From Tetracladium setigerum (taxonomy: Eukaryota; Ascomycota; Leotiomycetes; Helotiales), in NCBI GenBank assembly GCA_031472005.1, contig PZJY01000009.1, positions 2,356,001 to 2,420,000 on the forward strand: a stretch of DNA of 64,000 bases. Reading direction: 5' to 3'. The position numbers and the translations under genes were made by a program. Numbering within the stretch: the first letter of the stretch is position 1; every line of letters begins with the position of its first letter. The notes beneath the pieces were generated by a model. It was not told the DNA's origin, searched no databases, and saw nothing but the letters and a program-made list of their open reading frames with translations. Shown piece by piece: positions 22,130 through 34,554 of this stretch.

Positions 22130-23203
22130 ATGCATACCACATTCGCTCTCGCTGCTCTGGCCGCCGTTGCCTATGCATCTCCTGTTCCTCAAGGTGTTAC
22201 ACAAAATGTTGCTCCTACTGCACCTGCACCTGCTGGATGTGTTGCCTCCTACAATGGCAAATTCCAAATTGCTGCAGTCAATGTTACTTCATCGAGCAAG
22301 CGAGATCTCGAGACTGTAAGTTCTACCTTCCAAATTTCCATGTTCCACAACCAACACTGATATCTTTTCCAGAGACAAACATCTTGCGACGCACCCAGCT
22401 CTCTAACAATTTCTCTCGCTGGCGGAACCCTCACCGACGCTCTCAACCGCATTGGTTACATCGCCTCCAACTACCAATTCCAATTCGATGCTCCACCACA
22501 AGCCGGCACAATTTACAATACTGGTTTCTCTGCCTGCGGTAATGGCTCTCTCGCTCTCGGTGGCTCATCAATCTTCTACCAGTGCCTTTCTGGCAACTTC
22601 TACAACTTGTACGATCGTCACTGGGCTGCTCAGTGCAATGCTGTGTACCTCCAAATCTTACCCTGCGGAGGAAAACCCACCACCCCAGGAAACCCAGTTT
22701 CACAAATTGCTGATGGTCAACCCCAAGCGACCACCGGTGTTGCTCCCCCAGTTACACAAATCGCAGATGGTCAAATCCAAGGACCAACCGGCGTCGTTGC
22801 ACCAATCACCCAAATCGGAGATGGACAAATCCAAGTCCCAACTGGAAACCCCAAGCCAGTTACCCAGATTGGAGATGGACAGATCCAAGCACCAACTGGA
22901 ACCGCCAAGCCAATCACCCAAATCGGAGATGGACAGATCCAAGCACCAACTGGCGTTGCACCAATCACTCAAATCGGTGATGGACAGATCCAAGCTCCAA
23001 CTCCAACTCCAACTCGCGCTCCCGCCCCAGTTACTCAAATCGGTGATGGTCAGATCCAAGCTCCTGCTGGCACTGGCTCTCCTAAGCCAGCCAACACTAC
23101 CACTGTCATCCCATTCACTGGAGGTGCCAGTGGCAACTATGCTGCTTTGAACTCTGGTTTCGCCGCTGTTGTATTGGCTGTCGCTGGTGCTTTCTTGTTG
23201 TAA
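22130..23203 (+). CDS. PIR-repeat covalently linked cell-wall protein with GPI-type C terminus
   Basis: Exons 22130-22315 and 22373-23203, with a 57-bp intron, encode 338 residues. MHTTFALAALAAVAYASPVP is a signal peptide, and a KR dibasic (residues 57-58) suits Kex2 processing. Residues of about 68-180 hold a globular Cys-containing domain (TSCDAP, FSACGNGS, FYQCLSG, WAAQCNAVYLQILPC) resembling the four-Cys domain of yeast Pir proteins. Then come seven PIR units of the type TQIGDGQIQAPTG, where the Gln of DGQ is the residue that forms an ester link to beta-1,3-glucan. The C terminus is a hydrophobic helix (FAAVVLAVAGAFLL) after a Gly/Ala/Asn region, as in GPI proteins. In yeast Pir proteins the repeats come before the Cys domain; here they come after it. 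The role is wall structure. The reading frame is intact throughout. Confidence 0.9.
22700..23065 (+). repeat. seven PIR coding repeats
   Basis: Seven copies of a 9-13 residue unit (consensus TQIGDGQIQAPTG) with 2-8 residue Pro/Thr/Ala spacers. The first reads SQIADGQPQATTG and the last TQIGDGQIQAPAG. Confidence 0.93.
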
Positions 23204-24891
23204 GAAAGCTATACAGCTAGCTAACACATCCAGTTTTCATGAAGATACTTTTTGTTCTCGCCTTTTTGGGTTTCTCTTTAGCAACGGCTCTAGGAATGGA
23301 TGAATGGTAATTAATGATGGGAAGGGACGGGACACAACGGGCATTGCATTTGCATCACGGGGGGATTTGAATTGAACGAACGGGATTGGTAAAATCATAT
23401 TGCAAGGGGAATACAACATCGTCCTCAAATGACAAAAGGGCTGGGAAGCGAGAATGGAAATAATGCGGATTATGATTTTGAAACGGTTGGCATGGTTTCT
23501 CTAGACAATAGTTAATTAGCTAGAAAACAAATAAAATAAAATAATGAATTAAAAATACCAAGTATTGTGGTTTCCATTCACGTATTTAGGATGATTGTGA
23601 GATGAAACTTGACAAAATCCAAGTATAACAGCCAAATCAAAATGTAGGATCAGCTTGATTCATTGATTCACCCTTTCACTTCCTGAAAAAATAAAGACAT
23701 CTATCACGGCACATTTAAAATTAATGACCCTCATCATTTGACGGAAGTTAATACAGTATGACGATGATCTTTTCATCTCGACAAGTCCTGTACCTCGCTT
23801 CCTCACCCACCTGCTCAACAAAACATCCCCCAAGCAACCAACCTCCACTTTTCTTCACACTCACTTCAGCACCACACTAACACACAACAACAACATGGAA
23901 GTGGCGGCGGAGACCAGCGAAGGGGCAACGTCAGCTTTCAAGCTTAATTAGACTGCAGCTTTCGTTTACACACTAGTGCTGGTTGAATTGACTTTTTCGC
24001 TTCTTGGGCGGGATGGCTCGGATGGGATGGGAATGATCAACAAAAATCAATAGCCGGACCCGGAAGATGGTGGGAACAAGGGGGAGACAATGGTCCGAAT
24101 TAATTGAATAATGAAGAAAAAAAGGGAAACCAAAAAGAAAGGGCGATGTTGATTGGAGTAACAAAAAGACATGGGATTAGCGAGGAATTCTTTTCAAAGA
24201 AATTGATGTTGAGATATGTATGGAATGGAATTGAACGACGAGGCTTTTGCCAAGGCGTCGAAATCCCATAAACTAGTAAAGGGTATTTCGATATGCAGAT
24301 CAGAATTCGTATACTTCGAACTACAAATCGAGTGTCTAAAAACTCAAAATCTCGTAAATCCTCATTGGCATCGTTTTCTTGCCAAAAGTATGACTGCCGG
24401 GTGCCGAGAGTACCGCATGGGAAAGCCAATACCCAATGTCAACTCCTGTCACAATACCACCCCAAACCATCCAAGTATATCGCCATAGCGATTTAAGTAC
24501 GTCATTGACATCTCAGTAGTCTCTGTTTAAATGATAAATGGTGCTAAGGTAACTTTGAAAGCTTGTGTTGGTGCAATGTGCGGGAGAGGCGTTTGCCGAC
24601 AAAGCATGGAAAGTTTTGAGTTTCGAGGCCAACGATGAGGTGTTCGTATAGATCTCGTGTTGGATGAGGGGATCGTCGAGCAACTTCGAAAGTAGATTCG
24701 TGGTTGGCGTGATCGGCTACGCGGATGGCGGTTGCCTTTTTGGTTACTTGCCAATAATGTCAGGATTCAATGGCGTGTGACCTGAAAGACGAGAGAAACC
24801 ACGAGTGACATTCTTCGTAGTTGTGTGTACCCAGTATACTTCAAGTTCTTCCAGATATTGCCGGATTGTAAGTCCAATCATTGTCTTGCGT
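23204..24891. other. convergent intergenic region between PIR and HET genes
   Basis: About 1.7 kb, AT-rich, with no supported gene. It contains a TACAGTA heptamer at 23752. Confidence 0.5.
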
Positions 24892-27067
24892 TCAGACAAT
24901 GTGGAATTCCCGCAACTTCACCCCTCTCTTTTCTAACTCTTCTGGCGTTGTCCTCGGGTCAAATGAAGCTGAATGAAAGATAAATCCGGTCTCTTCGTGC
25001 TTAAAATTTCGATGATATTGGACATCATCACCTTCATTCTCGAGCGCTTCCCATCCCTCAGGTATAGCCCCTAGTCTCGGATCATCGGTCAGTATCTCCC
25101 CAGTCTCTCCATTTCTAAAGACCCCATATCCATCCCTAACAGCCTCAATATGGCTCGGTAGAGGGCCGAGAAAGGCTTCACCGTACATCATTCCCTGACA
25201 AAACGCTTCGCATACCAGCAGATACGTCCCGTCATCTTGAGGACGTAAAATGAGGGGTACCTGGCAGCCAACAAACATAACAACGATATCCCCTACTTCG
25301 GTAAACGGGGAACAGAGACCAAAATAGCCTTCATCGGTCCTGAAAAAATGTGTGGCGTTGAGAGTTTCCCTGGCCTTCCTCAGGCAACTTTCGACAGCCG
25401 GCAAGGGATGCGTGTATTCATCCGAAGCGGAGATATATTCTATGAACTCGGGGATTGAACTAGTGTGTGGCATAGCGGGATGAATTGGAATATGGCGATC
25501 CGAGAAATCATCGAGAACCATTGTTCTCCCGAAGGCCTGTGCTAACGTCTCACCTCCAGGGTATTTCCCGGACTCATCTTGCTCTGAGAATATCTTGTGT
25601 AGTGCCTCGAAGACCTCAAGAAAACTACATGACATGTTACAATCGGAAGACCAGAGCTTTTCAACCGTCGCAATTGACACCCCCTGAGTCCTGAAATCAT
25701 CTTTGTCGAAGAAAAGCTGGGGTATAGATGAGAATGCCATGTTTCCTTTTTGGGGATGCGAGGCACGTTTGGGAAACCTGAAATCTGGGACCCAAGAAGG
25801 TAGCAACTTCGATCGCTCAGGATTGAGTTCACAGCATCTTAAAAAGTTGATTGATTGCGAATTATTGAACACATCGCTGGTTACGTCTTGAAACAATTGT
25901 TCCATCGTTTTAGTGTAATCGGGTTCGATGCTGACCTGGCCTTTTCCAATAAGTGATAGCACAGCGTACACTCGGTCTCTTGGGTCCGAGCAGAGGCAAA
26001 ATTTCGTGTCTCTTAGGATTTCCAGGAACGATGTCGGAGGATCCTCGCACATAGGTGATAACTGTGACTCAAGCTCATAATAATATTCAGTCATTTGGCG
26101 ATCCTCTTCCGTGTCTTCATCCACTAAAATGTGGCCTTTGACAAGCAAAGCAATAAAGGCACGACGAAAGTCTTGCCATAACATCTCTGCCCTTCCACAT
26201 AGAAGAATGGAGACACGGCTGGCGAAATAGATCTCTTGTCGTACCCATAACCGATGGAACCAAGGACGGCCGTACAACTCGATGAACGAGAATTGCATTT
26301 CCTGGTCAAACTCGATTCGCAACGACGAATTAGCCCACTGCGAGATACAATCAGCATTCATAACCCATACGCGTATTGAAATTGCAAAGCGACTTCCAAG
26401 TTCCTGACCGCAACGAAATTTGATGTCTTACATGTGCCTCAGACTCAAGTTCAGAACTGGGGGAGAGAATATTAGTTTGGAAGTCGTAGTTGATCTTTGT
26501 GCGCAAATTCTTCAAACAATCTATCGCCAAGTTGATGTTGTTACTCTCTTCACCCAGCCAGAAGACGGTCCTCGTAGCCAGTCGATAGATATCTGCCATC
26601 CTCTGAACTTGTTGACTCCTTTCATTCAGATCTATTTGATTGACACATATTGCGTCAATCCAGAATACCCTCGGTTTATCTTGAAGCCTTAGGTATGGAA
26701 GTGCACGCCCCAGGTTCTGGGTCACAAGTAGCTTGCCATATGCAGACGAGGCATGTTCCGACTGTGGTACCTCAGTGATCTCTTTCTTGCTAAATAATTG
26801 ATGTGCTTCTAAATTGGACTCGATAGCCTCGTCGATGAGAAAGCGTTTTGTTTCGGTAACATCACAAGTTCTGATGGCTATCTCCACGGGGTCTTCAGGA
26901 GTACCCCAAGCGTATGACAGAGATTCATACATAGGACACGAATCCTCGTTAAAAGATACGTTGGAAAGTAGTCCTTGGATAGGTGCTTCAAACTCGCCTG
27001 GTAGAAGGATGAAAAATCGAGTTTCTGATGCATCTACATCAAGGGGAGAATATTGGTAATCGTTCAT
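24892..27067 (-). CDS. heterokaryon incompatibility (HET) domain protein
   Basis: Exons 27067-26432 and 26337-24892, with a 94-bp intron (26431-26338), encode 693 residues in intact frames. The HET domain is complete: YESLSYAWGTPEDPVEIAI (about 48-66), NLGRALPYLRLQDKPRVFWI then DAICVNQIDLNERSQQVQRM, and DIYRLATRTVFWLGEES. The long C-terminal part contains LCSDPRDRVYAVLSLIG, the segment that normally follows the HET core, and ends without a recognisable repeat or membrane domain. HET proteins trigger cell death when unlike strains fuse or respond to non-self signals. No second, interacting het gene (NLR or SesB type) is seen beside it. Confidence 0.92.
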
Positions 27068-27690
27068 TTTGAGGTCTTTCGGCGGGTAAAAGCGACGTCG
27101 GATGTGAAAGACTGGGTACGTGCTGATGTTGTGGGATTATATTGCTGCAACTGAGGACAGAAGCTTTCAAGTAGAAAGGATGTAAGCAGTTCTCTTTGAA
27201 ATGGAAGAGCAAGCCCTGTTGATAAGTTGTTGTTGTGCTTGAGGCTGAGTCTGGCCGGTCTGGTTCTTGTTGTGGGTTCCATGCAGGCGCACCACCATCA
27301 GGCGACCTGCGCACCGCCGCACGGGTACGAAGTAAATCAACCTCACCGAAGAAATCCCTGTTCTTAACAATAAATGTATTTCCTGCGCACAAAACAGGTT
27401 CTCAATGGACCGCGCAAAGTCTCAAACATAAGCGCACAATTTGGGTGTAATGGATGACACCGAAAAATAGAGAAACCAACATTTATCCGAAAAACTTGTG
27501 ATGGAAACGAAGCATCGAGACAAGGAGCTGTGGTCAGTTTCGAGAAGTATTGAATACTTTGTGGCAGCCGACTGAACTGCTATTCGTCACGGCTGAGACT
27601 AAAAGCGTGATAAAGTTGAACAAGATCCCAATTATGCTACCAGACACCAGACACCATACACCTCATCCCATTTGTACCTCCAACCAAAGT
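27068..27690. other. upstream region of the HET gene, downstream of VPS34
   Basis: About 620 bp with no supported gene. Both neighbours are on the minus strand, so this holds the HET promoter and the VPS34 3' flank. Confidence 0.5.
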
Positions 27691-30622
27691 CTACGCCCGG
27701 AAGTGTTGCACCAAACCGTGTAACCGATCAATAACCACAGGAAATATCGCATTCGAGCTGTCCTCAATGAGGGTATCAAAATGCCGGATTGCCTCCTCCT
27801 CACTCATTTCTAAATGAAAGCGTTCCTTGACTTTCAATACCACCTTATCTGGTTCAATTCTGATATCAGGAATGTTGGCATCAACCATCAGACTAAACAA
27901 ATTCAAGATGAGATTACTGCTCTTGCGTAATGTTGTGTATGCGGTGAAGCAGTATTGTTTGAATTGTCGGTACTGGGCAGATGAAGAGCCTCCCATGCCA
28001 TCGACCATCTCCTTGCAGAGTTTCATCGCCGGTGCGAATGGTTTGGGGTCGCGACCCAAGATAAAACCAAAATCGGCGTGGAAGAAGTGTCCGTCAGGCG
28101 CGAGAAGAAGATTATCGAGATGGCGATCTCCTACACCAAGAAGGTATGTTATCACGCAATATCCTGCGCAAGATTTGACAAAAACATCGAGAACCTCTTT
28201 GCGGACACCGAGCGGTGCCTTGTCATCTGGATTATTGTTCTTCAAGTAGGCAAGAACAGTGTTTCCTCTGAACTTATTGACTATGCCTTGAAGACTCATC
28301 GACGGCACAAATTGAGCGGCTCCCGCTGTAGCACCCGTCGCAAGAATTTTGTATGGCGAAAGTTTCAGGTCGAGATTCTCTTTCTGAAGAAGCTGGTCCA
28401 TCAGTGTAATAATTTGGATCACCAACTGATCCTGTCGTAGATCATCGCCAGTCTTGAAGATGATCTGATAGTTCTGGTTCGTCATAGTCTTGAATGTTAT
28501 CATCATTGGAAACAGTGAAGATTTAAAAACAAGTGTGTCTGAAGGTTTGACCCCAGTAATCATAACCGAAGGGTCTAGAGGTAGAGGCAACGGCGGATCG
28601 ATCGTGATAATTTCATTCTTGGGATCTGCAAGAAATTGTTTGACTCGTTCGGCTCTCTTTTGTGTTGAATCCTTTGAAGATTTGATATCCCCAGAGATCC
28701 TTGACAGAACAGCAACAAGTTCGGCCTGACGAAGAAGAATTTTTCTGGTCTCGACTCCACCTGGATGTTTGACCAGCTCGGTCATAAAGTCGTACTCAAT
28801 CTTCGCGAACAATTTTCGATATTCTGCACCCTGTGTATCACTTTTATCGTCGCATTCGACCATCAAATACCAATGGAAATAATTCCCTAGCATAAAATTG
28901 CTTGTTGCACGACTGATCAAGAATTTGGCCAGAGAAGAGTCTTTCGATGCATCTTGCGAGGAATCTGGCGATATGTGTTCAAACTTCAAGGCCTGCACTA
29001 GTTGCAGGAGGTATAATAATAGCTCATTGTCGTCGGACTTTCGTAGTCGATCGACAGCATACGCTCTCACCGCGGAATTATCGAACGTTGGGCCTAACAA
29101 CTCGAGAGCATCATCGACATCAATTTCAGTCCACTTTGTTAGGATCTGCACTGCCTGTCGTGATTCGTTTGTATCTTGCCAGTTGACGGATTTGACAAAC
29201 TTGGTCAATGCTCTTTTATCCCGTGTAAGATGGTGACGAAACTTCCACACAAGATCCTTCTCTTCGGGAATGAGGATATGAGTGGGCGAGTATGCCATAA
29301 TGCCGTTTAACTCGTCTCTCACCTTCGCATTGGGTTTGAGATCTCGATCCATGACCCCGGTCCTGTGGCTTCGAACTAGCCTTCGATGTTTGCTTTCTGC
29401 AGGGTTGTCTCTGGCACCTACCTCTGGATCATAGACCCTCACCAGCCGGCCACCAACTCCTTGACTATCGTTGTCCTCTAGACCATTAATACCAGGCCCG
29501 TATTGAACCTCTGGAGGTGCCCGTGGTTGAATATTCGATTGAGATAAGGACATGTGTTGCAGGGATGAGATCGGAGGTGGAGGGTATTCGTGGTCTGCGA
29601 ACACAATCGGAAAGTCGAAACGGGGGAGTTCGATGTAAAGAGTAAATCTTTCATCCTGGACAGCGTCTGCCAGATGATCTATCTTCTCCTGGTCGTCACC
29701 CGCTTCAGCCACTCCATCAAGTGTGAAGATTGTCCCGGTTTGGCGGGACCTCCTTCGCTGGAGAGCTTTCAACGATGTGCTTGAAGCCTGGAGACCCCGC
29801 TTCTCCACGCCTCGCCAGACCATTTGGTCCAACCAATCTACTCTAGGTATTTCTCCCATTTCATGTTTCTTAAAGAGCTTTTCCAACCGTTCCAGCTCTT
29901 CACTTTCCTTGTCCACAGGTTCTTCGTCGTACCCTCGTCGTTTGGAGTTTGTCAAGACGTACGGAGTCCCCGAGAGATGTAGACCATCCGCTGCTTTCTG
30001 CCGATGGATGTAGCATTTTTGGCGTCCTTTTTGGAGTTGGTTCTCCTTGTCGAAGAGGGGCAACGTCGTCCCGCCAAATGGAATCGCATGTCCTTGTGAC
30101 TCGTCTCCACCGGTAGGGGATAAGTCCCAGACTGTTATAGCGAGCTGGGAGCTCAGTGGAAGAGTTGAGTAATGTATTGGAAGGGTAAGCCATTCATTCC
30201 ACCTTCTGCAGGTTAGCGAATATCCATCCCACTACCCACTTACACCACAGGGCACCAACTAACTTTCTTTCATTTCGGAAAGGCTTATATGCCGTTTGAA
30301 CGGGCACGGTCAAAGGCTTTGAATCTGCCCATAACTGAACGGTAACGTAGAGATCCGAGTGTGCACTGAATGTAGCACATTAGCTCCGTTTGCCTCTCTG
30401 GGATATTTCGAAATACCTCAAATTCGAACCAACATGTCGCAAATCGGGTCTTTTGACCAAAGTGGAAAAGGGCACCGGCGTGTGATCCCCCTCAAGGTTT
30501 ATACTGTGTGAGGGTTGAAGGTCAGTTTTGGTTTGGAGGGACCAGGAAACACCAAAAGCTTACATCCTTACGCTAACCGGTATGTCCACAGTTTCGGAGC
30601 TTGCAAAAGAAAAGGGTTCCAT
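27691..30622 (-). CDS. VPS34: class III phosphatidylinositol 3-kinase Vps34
   Basis: Four exons: 30622-30564, 30503-30417, 30365-30264 and 30205-27691, with introns of 60, 51 and 58 bp. The length is 920 residues, close to fungal family members. The N terminus MEPFSFASSETVDIPVSVR leads into the C2 domain (DLYVTVQLWADSKPLTVPVQ; WNEWLTLPIHYSTLPLSSQL; AITVWDLSPTGG). The PIK helical domain follows (about 290-530). The kinase domain contains GDDLRQDQLVIQIITLMDQL, the catalytic loop GVGDRHLDNLLL (about 773-784) and the metal-binding DFG at about 794, and ends FPVVIDRLHGLVQHFRA. It makes PI3P on endosomes, vacuole and phagophore with Vps15 and Atg6. The last acceptor is ambiguous by one codon (CTGCAG or three bases later). 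No frame breaks. Confidence 0.97.
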
Positions 30623-31065
30623 GGTCCATTTTCCTCGCAATCCAGATTGTGGAATGAGGGGGTGGTGTGGTGTTTGTTGCAGCATGAACAGAGATGGAGG
30701 AGGCAGCTGGAGCTTGCCAGAAGCTGGGGCCCGCACTATACAATTATCACGTGAGAGCCAAGATCTCGCGACCTTCCAACTTCCGAATCCTGACGCGTTT
30801 AGATTTCGAATTTGGATCGAAGTGTGAAGGAACCTAATTTAATGACAACTCATCTACCGATTTGAGCAGACTCCTCGCACTTCGCGCACCGCAGTCGATA
30901 AGGTACTAAAAACTGCGATCATATTCGAAACTTTCGAAGCATCACTTTCCATCAACCTCTCGTTGTTGTCCCAGAACTGAAGCAGGCAAGCAACGAAGCA
31001 GCCTTGGGCAGGCACGATTGCGCGACAAATATCCTAATATTCCCACCATATCACGATTCTTGACT
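30623..31065. promoter_or_regulatory. divergent promoter region of VPS34 and NSE4
   Basis: About 440 bp between the two start codons of divergent housekeeping genes. No clear TATA box, as is usual for such genes. Confidence 0.5.
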
Positions 31066-32532
31066 ATGCCGCGACCTGTACATATGTCGGGATCCTCAGA
31101 TCCTGATCATAATGATCTCTACGACTCTTCCCCCCACCAAGTCGCCATAGGACTGGTCAGGCTCTAATTTCTTCACCTGCCAATTCGACCTCGTCAGACA
31201 AAGAGAACACGACCGCACATCCATCCATAGATAAGGGACAGGGTCGTGCGCCCATGGGCCCTCCGAGGATTCCATCTCCAGGCGGTAAGAGGAAGAGAAC
31301 AATGGAGGTGCGCGACCACACGCCTCAGGAACGTGTTAGGAGGAGGAGGAGAACCGTCGAGGTCGAGGCTGAGGAGGAGGATGCCTACGATCCGGAACAG
31401 CCCATAGAGGAAAGAAGGAGGGTGAGAAAGGGTCTAAGAGATATTTCGAAAACCCTCAAGGACAATAAGAACGAATTTATGTTACCTCAATCCCGTGGCA
31501 TCCGAGACGCACTTCTTGAGGCAAATCAACTAGCAGATCAAGTCAAACAAACCTCTGATGCCACCATCGACTCAAAACTCATGGTGGCTGGCGCAGATAT
31601 GGTCCTGAAGAGGGCTCTTGCGCTTATATCTGGGGATGCTGCACAATGCGTTGATCTGGATGAATTTATTGGGAAATGCATTGGGTTTATGAAGAACGCC
31701 GAGGGTGCTGCTGAAGATAGCGAGGATGCCCCAAGCAGCACACAGAGAAGAAGATCCCGCACCGCAGACAGGAACAATGATGGAGAGCACTTGAACTGGG
31801 CACATCTGGGTCGTTTTGCATGCCTCAAACACAACTCTAGACCCGCAGTTCCTGGTTTCCTACTTGGGCCGCTCTCAGCTGAGAAGCGTGCTACGAAAAT
31901 AGTCGTGCGAAAAGGTGCTTTCAAGCACGGCAATATCAAAGAGACGCGTCCCGAAGTACTGGAGCTGGCCAATGTGCAGAAGGACGAGGATGCAACTCTG
32001 TCAGCTCTATGCAAAGCGATTTACGGCCGCCTGTGCGAATACGCTGATGAAGGAGTTAATTGTGTAACTGAAGAGGTTACTGATGACATGACCGAGGGAG
32101 AGACTTATGCCGTGATGGATCGATATGGAGTTTCCTACTCAGGAGGGGTCTCTCTTTTCAAGTTCGTTGTCAATCCTTTTTCCTTCGGTCAAACCGTCGA
32201 AAACATGTTCTATACGAGCTTTCTCATTCGAGATGGAAAAGTTGGAATTACATTTGACGACCGAGGCCTTCCTTATTTAGGTTTGTGGCATCCTTTCAAT
32301 TCCATGCAGAGTAACCCCAGTTAACAGATATACAGAAGTCACAAATGCTGGTGCAGCAAACGGTGAAGGTGGTGGGAGAGCTAGTGGTACTTCCAAACAC
32401 CAAGCTGTTATTTCCATAGACATGGCGTTATGGAAAGAGCTGATCAGCGCTTTTGACATCAAAGAATCCATGATACGGCACCGAGACGAAGAGGAGAATG
32501 GTGCGATCGGTGCCAAGGGCTGGTACAATTAG
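31066..32532 (+). CDS. NSE4: SMC5/6 complex kleisin subunit Nse4, one single-base frame break
   Basis: The start MPRPVHMSGSSDPDHNDLYD runs to a six-C tract at 31130-31135, where the frame must change by a missing base. It continues PPSRHRTGQALISSPANSTS and then, uninterrupted, through ERRRVRKGLRDISKTLKDNK (Nse4 N-terminal helix) and MVAGADMVLKRALAL to the C-terminal winged helix NPFSFGQTVENMFYTSFLIRDG with GITFDDRGLPYL. A short intron separates the last exon, KHQAVISIDMALWKELISAF then FDIKESMIRHRDEEE, ending GAKGWYN at TAG 32530. Intron borders are uncertain: 32281-32320 (40 bp) or 32285-32327 (43 bp) both keep frame. The restored length is about 475 residues. It bridges the Smc5 and Smc6 heads in DNA repair. 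The gene is essential in yeasts, so the break is probably an error. Confidence 0.9.
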
Positions 32533-34554
32533 ACGATGCTGGACCGTCAGCCACCTTATCATTCACATGTTGCCTTGGCGTTACTGGGACTTTCTTTGGC
32601 GCAGGATGGCGCTTTTACAGGTGTGGAATATTGTTTGATTATCATCTGGAAGGGTTTATGACAGGGATGGCTGGATTTATTGCTGTCATGGTTGATTGAG
32701 CACAGCGGTGGGGTAGATGGAGGTGGTGGCTACTTTTCTATTGATATCCCATATAGTTTTGATTTTGTTGTGTCGGGCATTTTTGGGCGTCAAGGCTTAT
32801 TATACTGTATGTTCGTACCTACGAACCAGGAGCGTACCGTACTGTACATAAAAATGATTGATGATTATACGCGTAAAAGCAGATTGGTTTCGTTGTGCGT
32901 CAAAGTAGCTTCATCCCTTTCTCTGGGGAATTGTCGCGTCTGGTTGTTGTTCTCCCCGTCCGGCAATGCTGCCATGCGTTTTTATTGTCCGTTGCTGGCG
33001 CAATTACTCATTAGTTTAAAATGAGGTGGTATCGACGAGTCGCATTATTTGTACATGTTCCAAATACTGCGGTGGCCACTCGCTGTAAGAGAATACGAAG
33101 CATGCTGACTGGTTTCTTCGGCCGTAAGAACTTCATCGAACGAGTACAGTAGTAGTAGGAGCCATCTCACATGTAAGATTTCAGTACAGCGCTCTCCACA
33201 TTTTGATGACGGGGAGTCACCATATTTATTTGTACTGGTGGTAGGCTTGAGAGAACTGTGGTGCAGTAGCGAGGGACTAAATAAGGTACTCTAGTAATAT
33301 TTTGCCAGACAGAATGGATGACTTGCCTCCATTGAGATGACATTATTGCCCTTGCTCTAAGAAACCGACGATGAAAGAATGGAAGCTTTTAGCTGATTTG
33401 TATGATTTATGATCATGTGTAATGGATGATGGATAATGAAATCTTACATGAGCAGTACTCGCCCAATTAAAGCTGTTCCCTTCGTCTTAACGTTATGCCA
33501 ATTCCATTCACAAGGACTTAAGACCCTCACCACACTCTCGCTTTCTCACAATTTCCTTCATCCTACGGACGTACAGTATATCCGCCGTAGATCACTTATC
33601 ATGGGTTCAGTAGTACAGTAGTGTATGCCTGCAGCAAACGAGTCCTCCTCCAAGCGAAAAAGAAGTACGAAGTAGTGCGCATCGACCAATCAAATGGAAT
33701 GAGGTTTTGACGTGAAGAAGATTAGTAGAATCCCATCGGAGAACTTTCCTTGTTGGAGAAAAAGTACGAAGGAGTAGTGGGCCTGTGTCACGTCAAGATA
33801 TGATGCCCAATTTCGAGTCTGTCGTCTGAACATCGAACATTCACATCAACATTTTTCATTCATATTCACGATTGAGGATTAATGATTATTGATCGCAAAG
33901 TGCGAACCATGTCAATCCATCTCCAAATGCATCTCCACAAGGGAAAAGGCTTGAACTAGGCATTTTTAGCGGCAAATTTAACTCTAATATCTATTCTAAT
34001 TCTAATCCCAAGTTCCTAACGTTGCCCCGATGACCGCATCGCCGCTTCGGTGGACGATTTCTTAGCGGTCGAACATTCCGCCGAGCGCTGTTTTGAGACA
34101 TTTCTATGGATCCATCCCCAAGAATACAAGTCGCCAAGGCTCCAAGGGGACTTTGCGGACATTCATCAGAGCTTGGATGTCATCTTCTATTGACCCGCTG
34201 TCAAGTGGTGTCAACAAAATAACCATCTCACGGCCTTTCTGTTAGCCCGTGCTTGATTGGCAGCTCGGAATGACCAGCTCTTGCCCTTTTTCCTACCCTG
34301 CTGTTGTTATCCCTTGTTGTCGTAAGGCTGGTGCTTACGACATTCTCGCCTGCTCCGTGTTTCTTTTTCTCTATATCTATCTCACTTGAGCCATCATGTT
34401 GGTGTTTTTGGAGTCACAGCTGTCTTCAAGTCCATTTCGTAGCTCTCTCGTAGCTCAAAGTCTATCTGAAGATTAACGAAAAACTATTTCCAACCACACC
34501 CCAACTTATCGCCTATCCATTTTATCTAATCGACCAAAGTGTAAAACCAACAAG
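32533..34554. other. 2 kb intergenic region upstream of the MFS gene
   Basis: No supported gene. It contains five TACAGTA/TACTGTA heptamers (32803, 32840, 33145, 33572, 33614) and, near 34400-34550, the presumed leader of the transporter gene. Confidence 0.5.
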
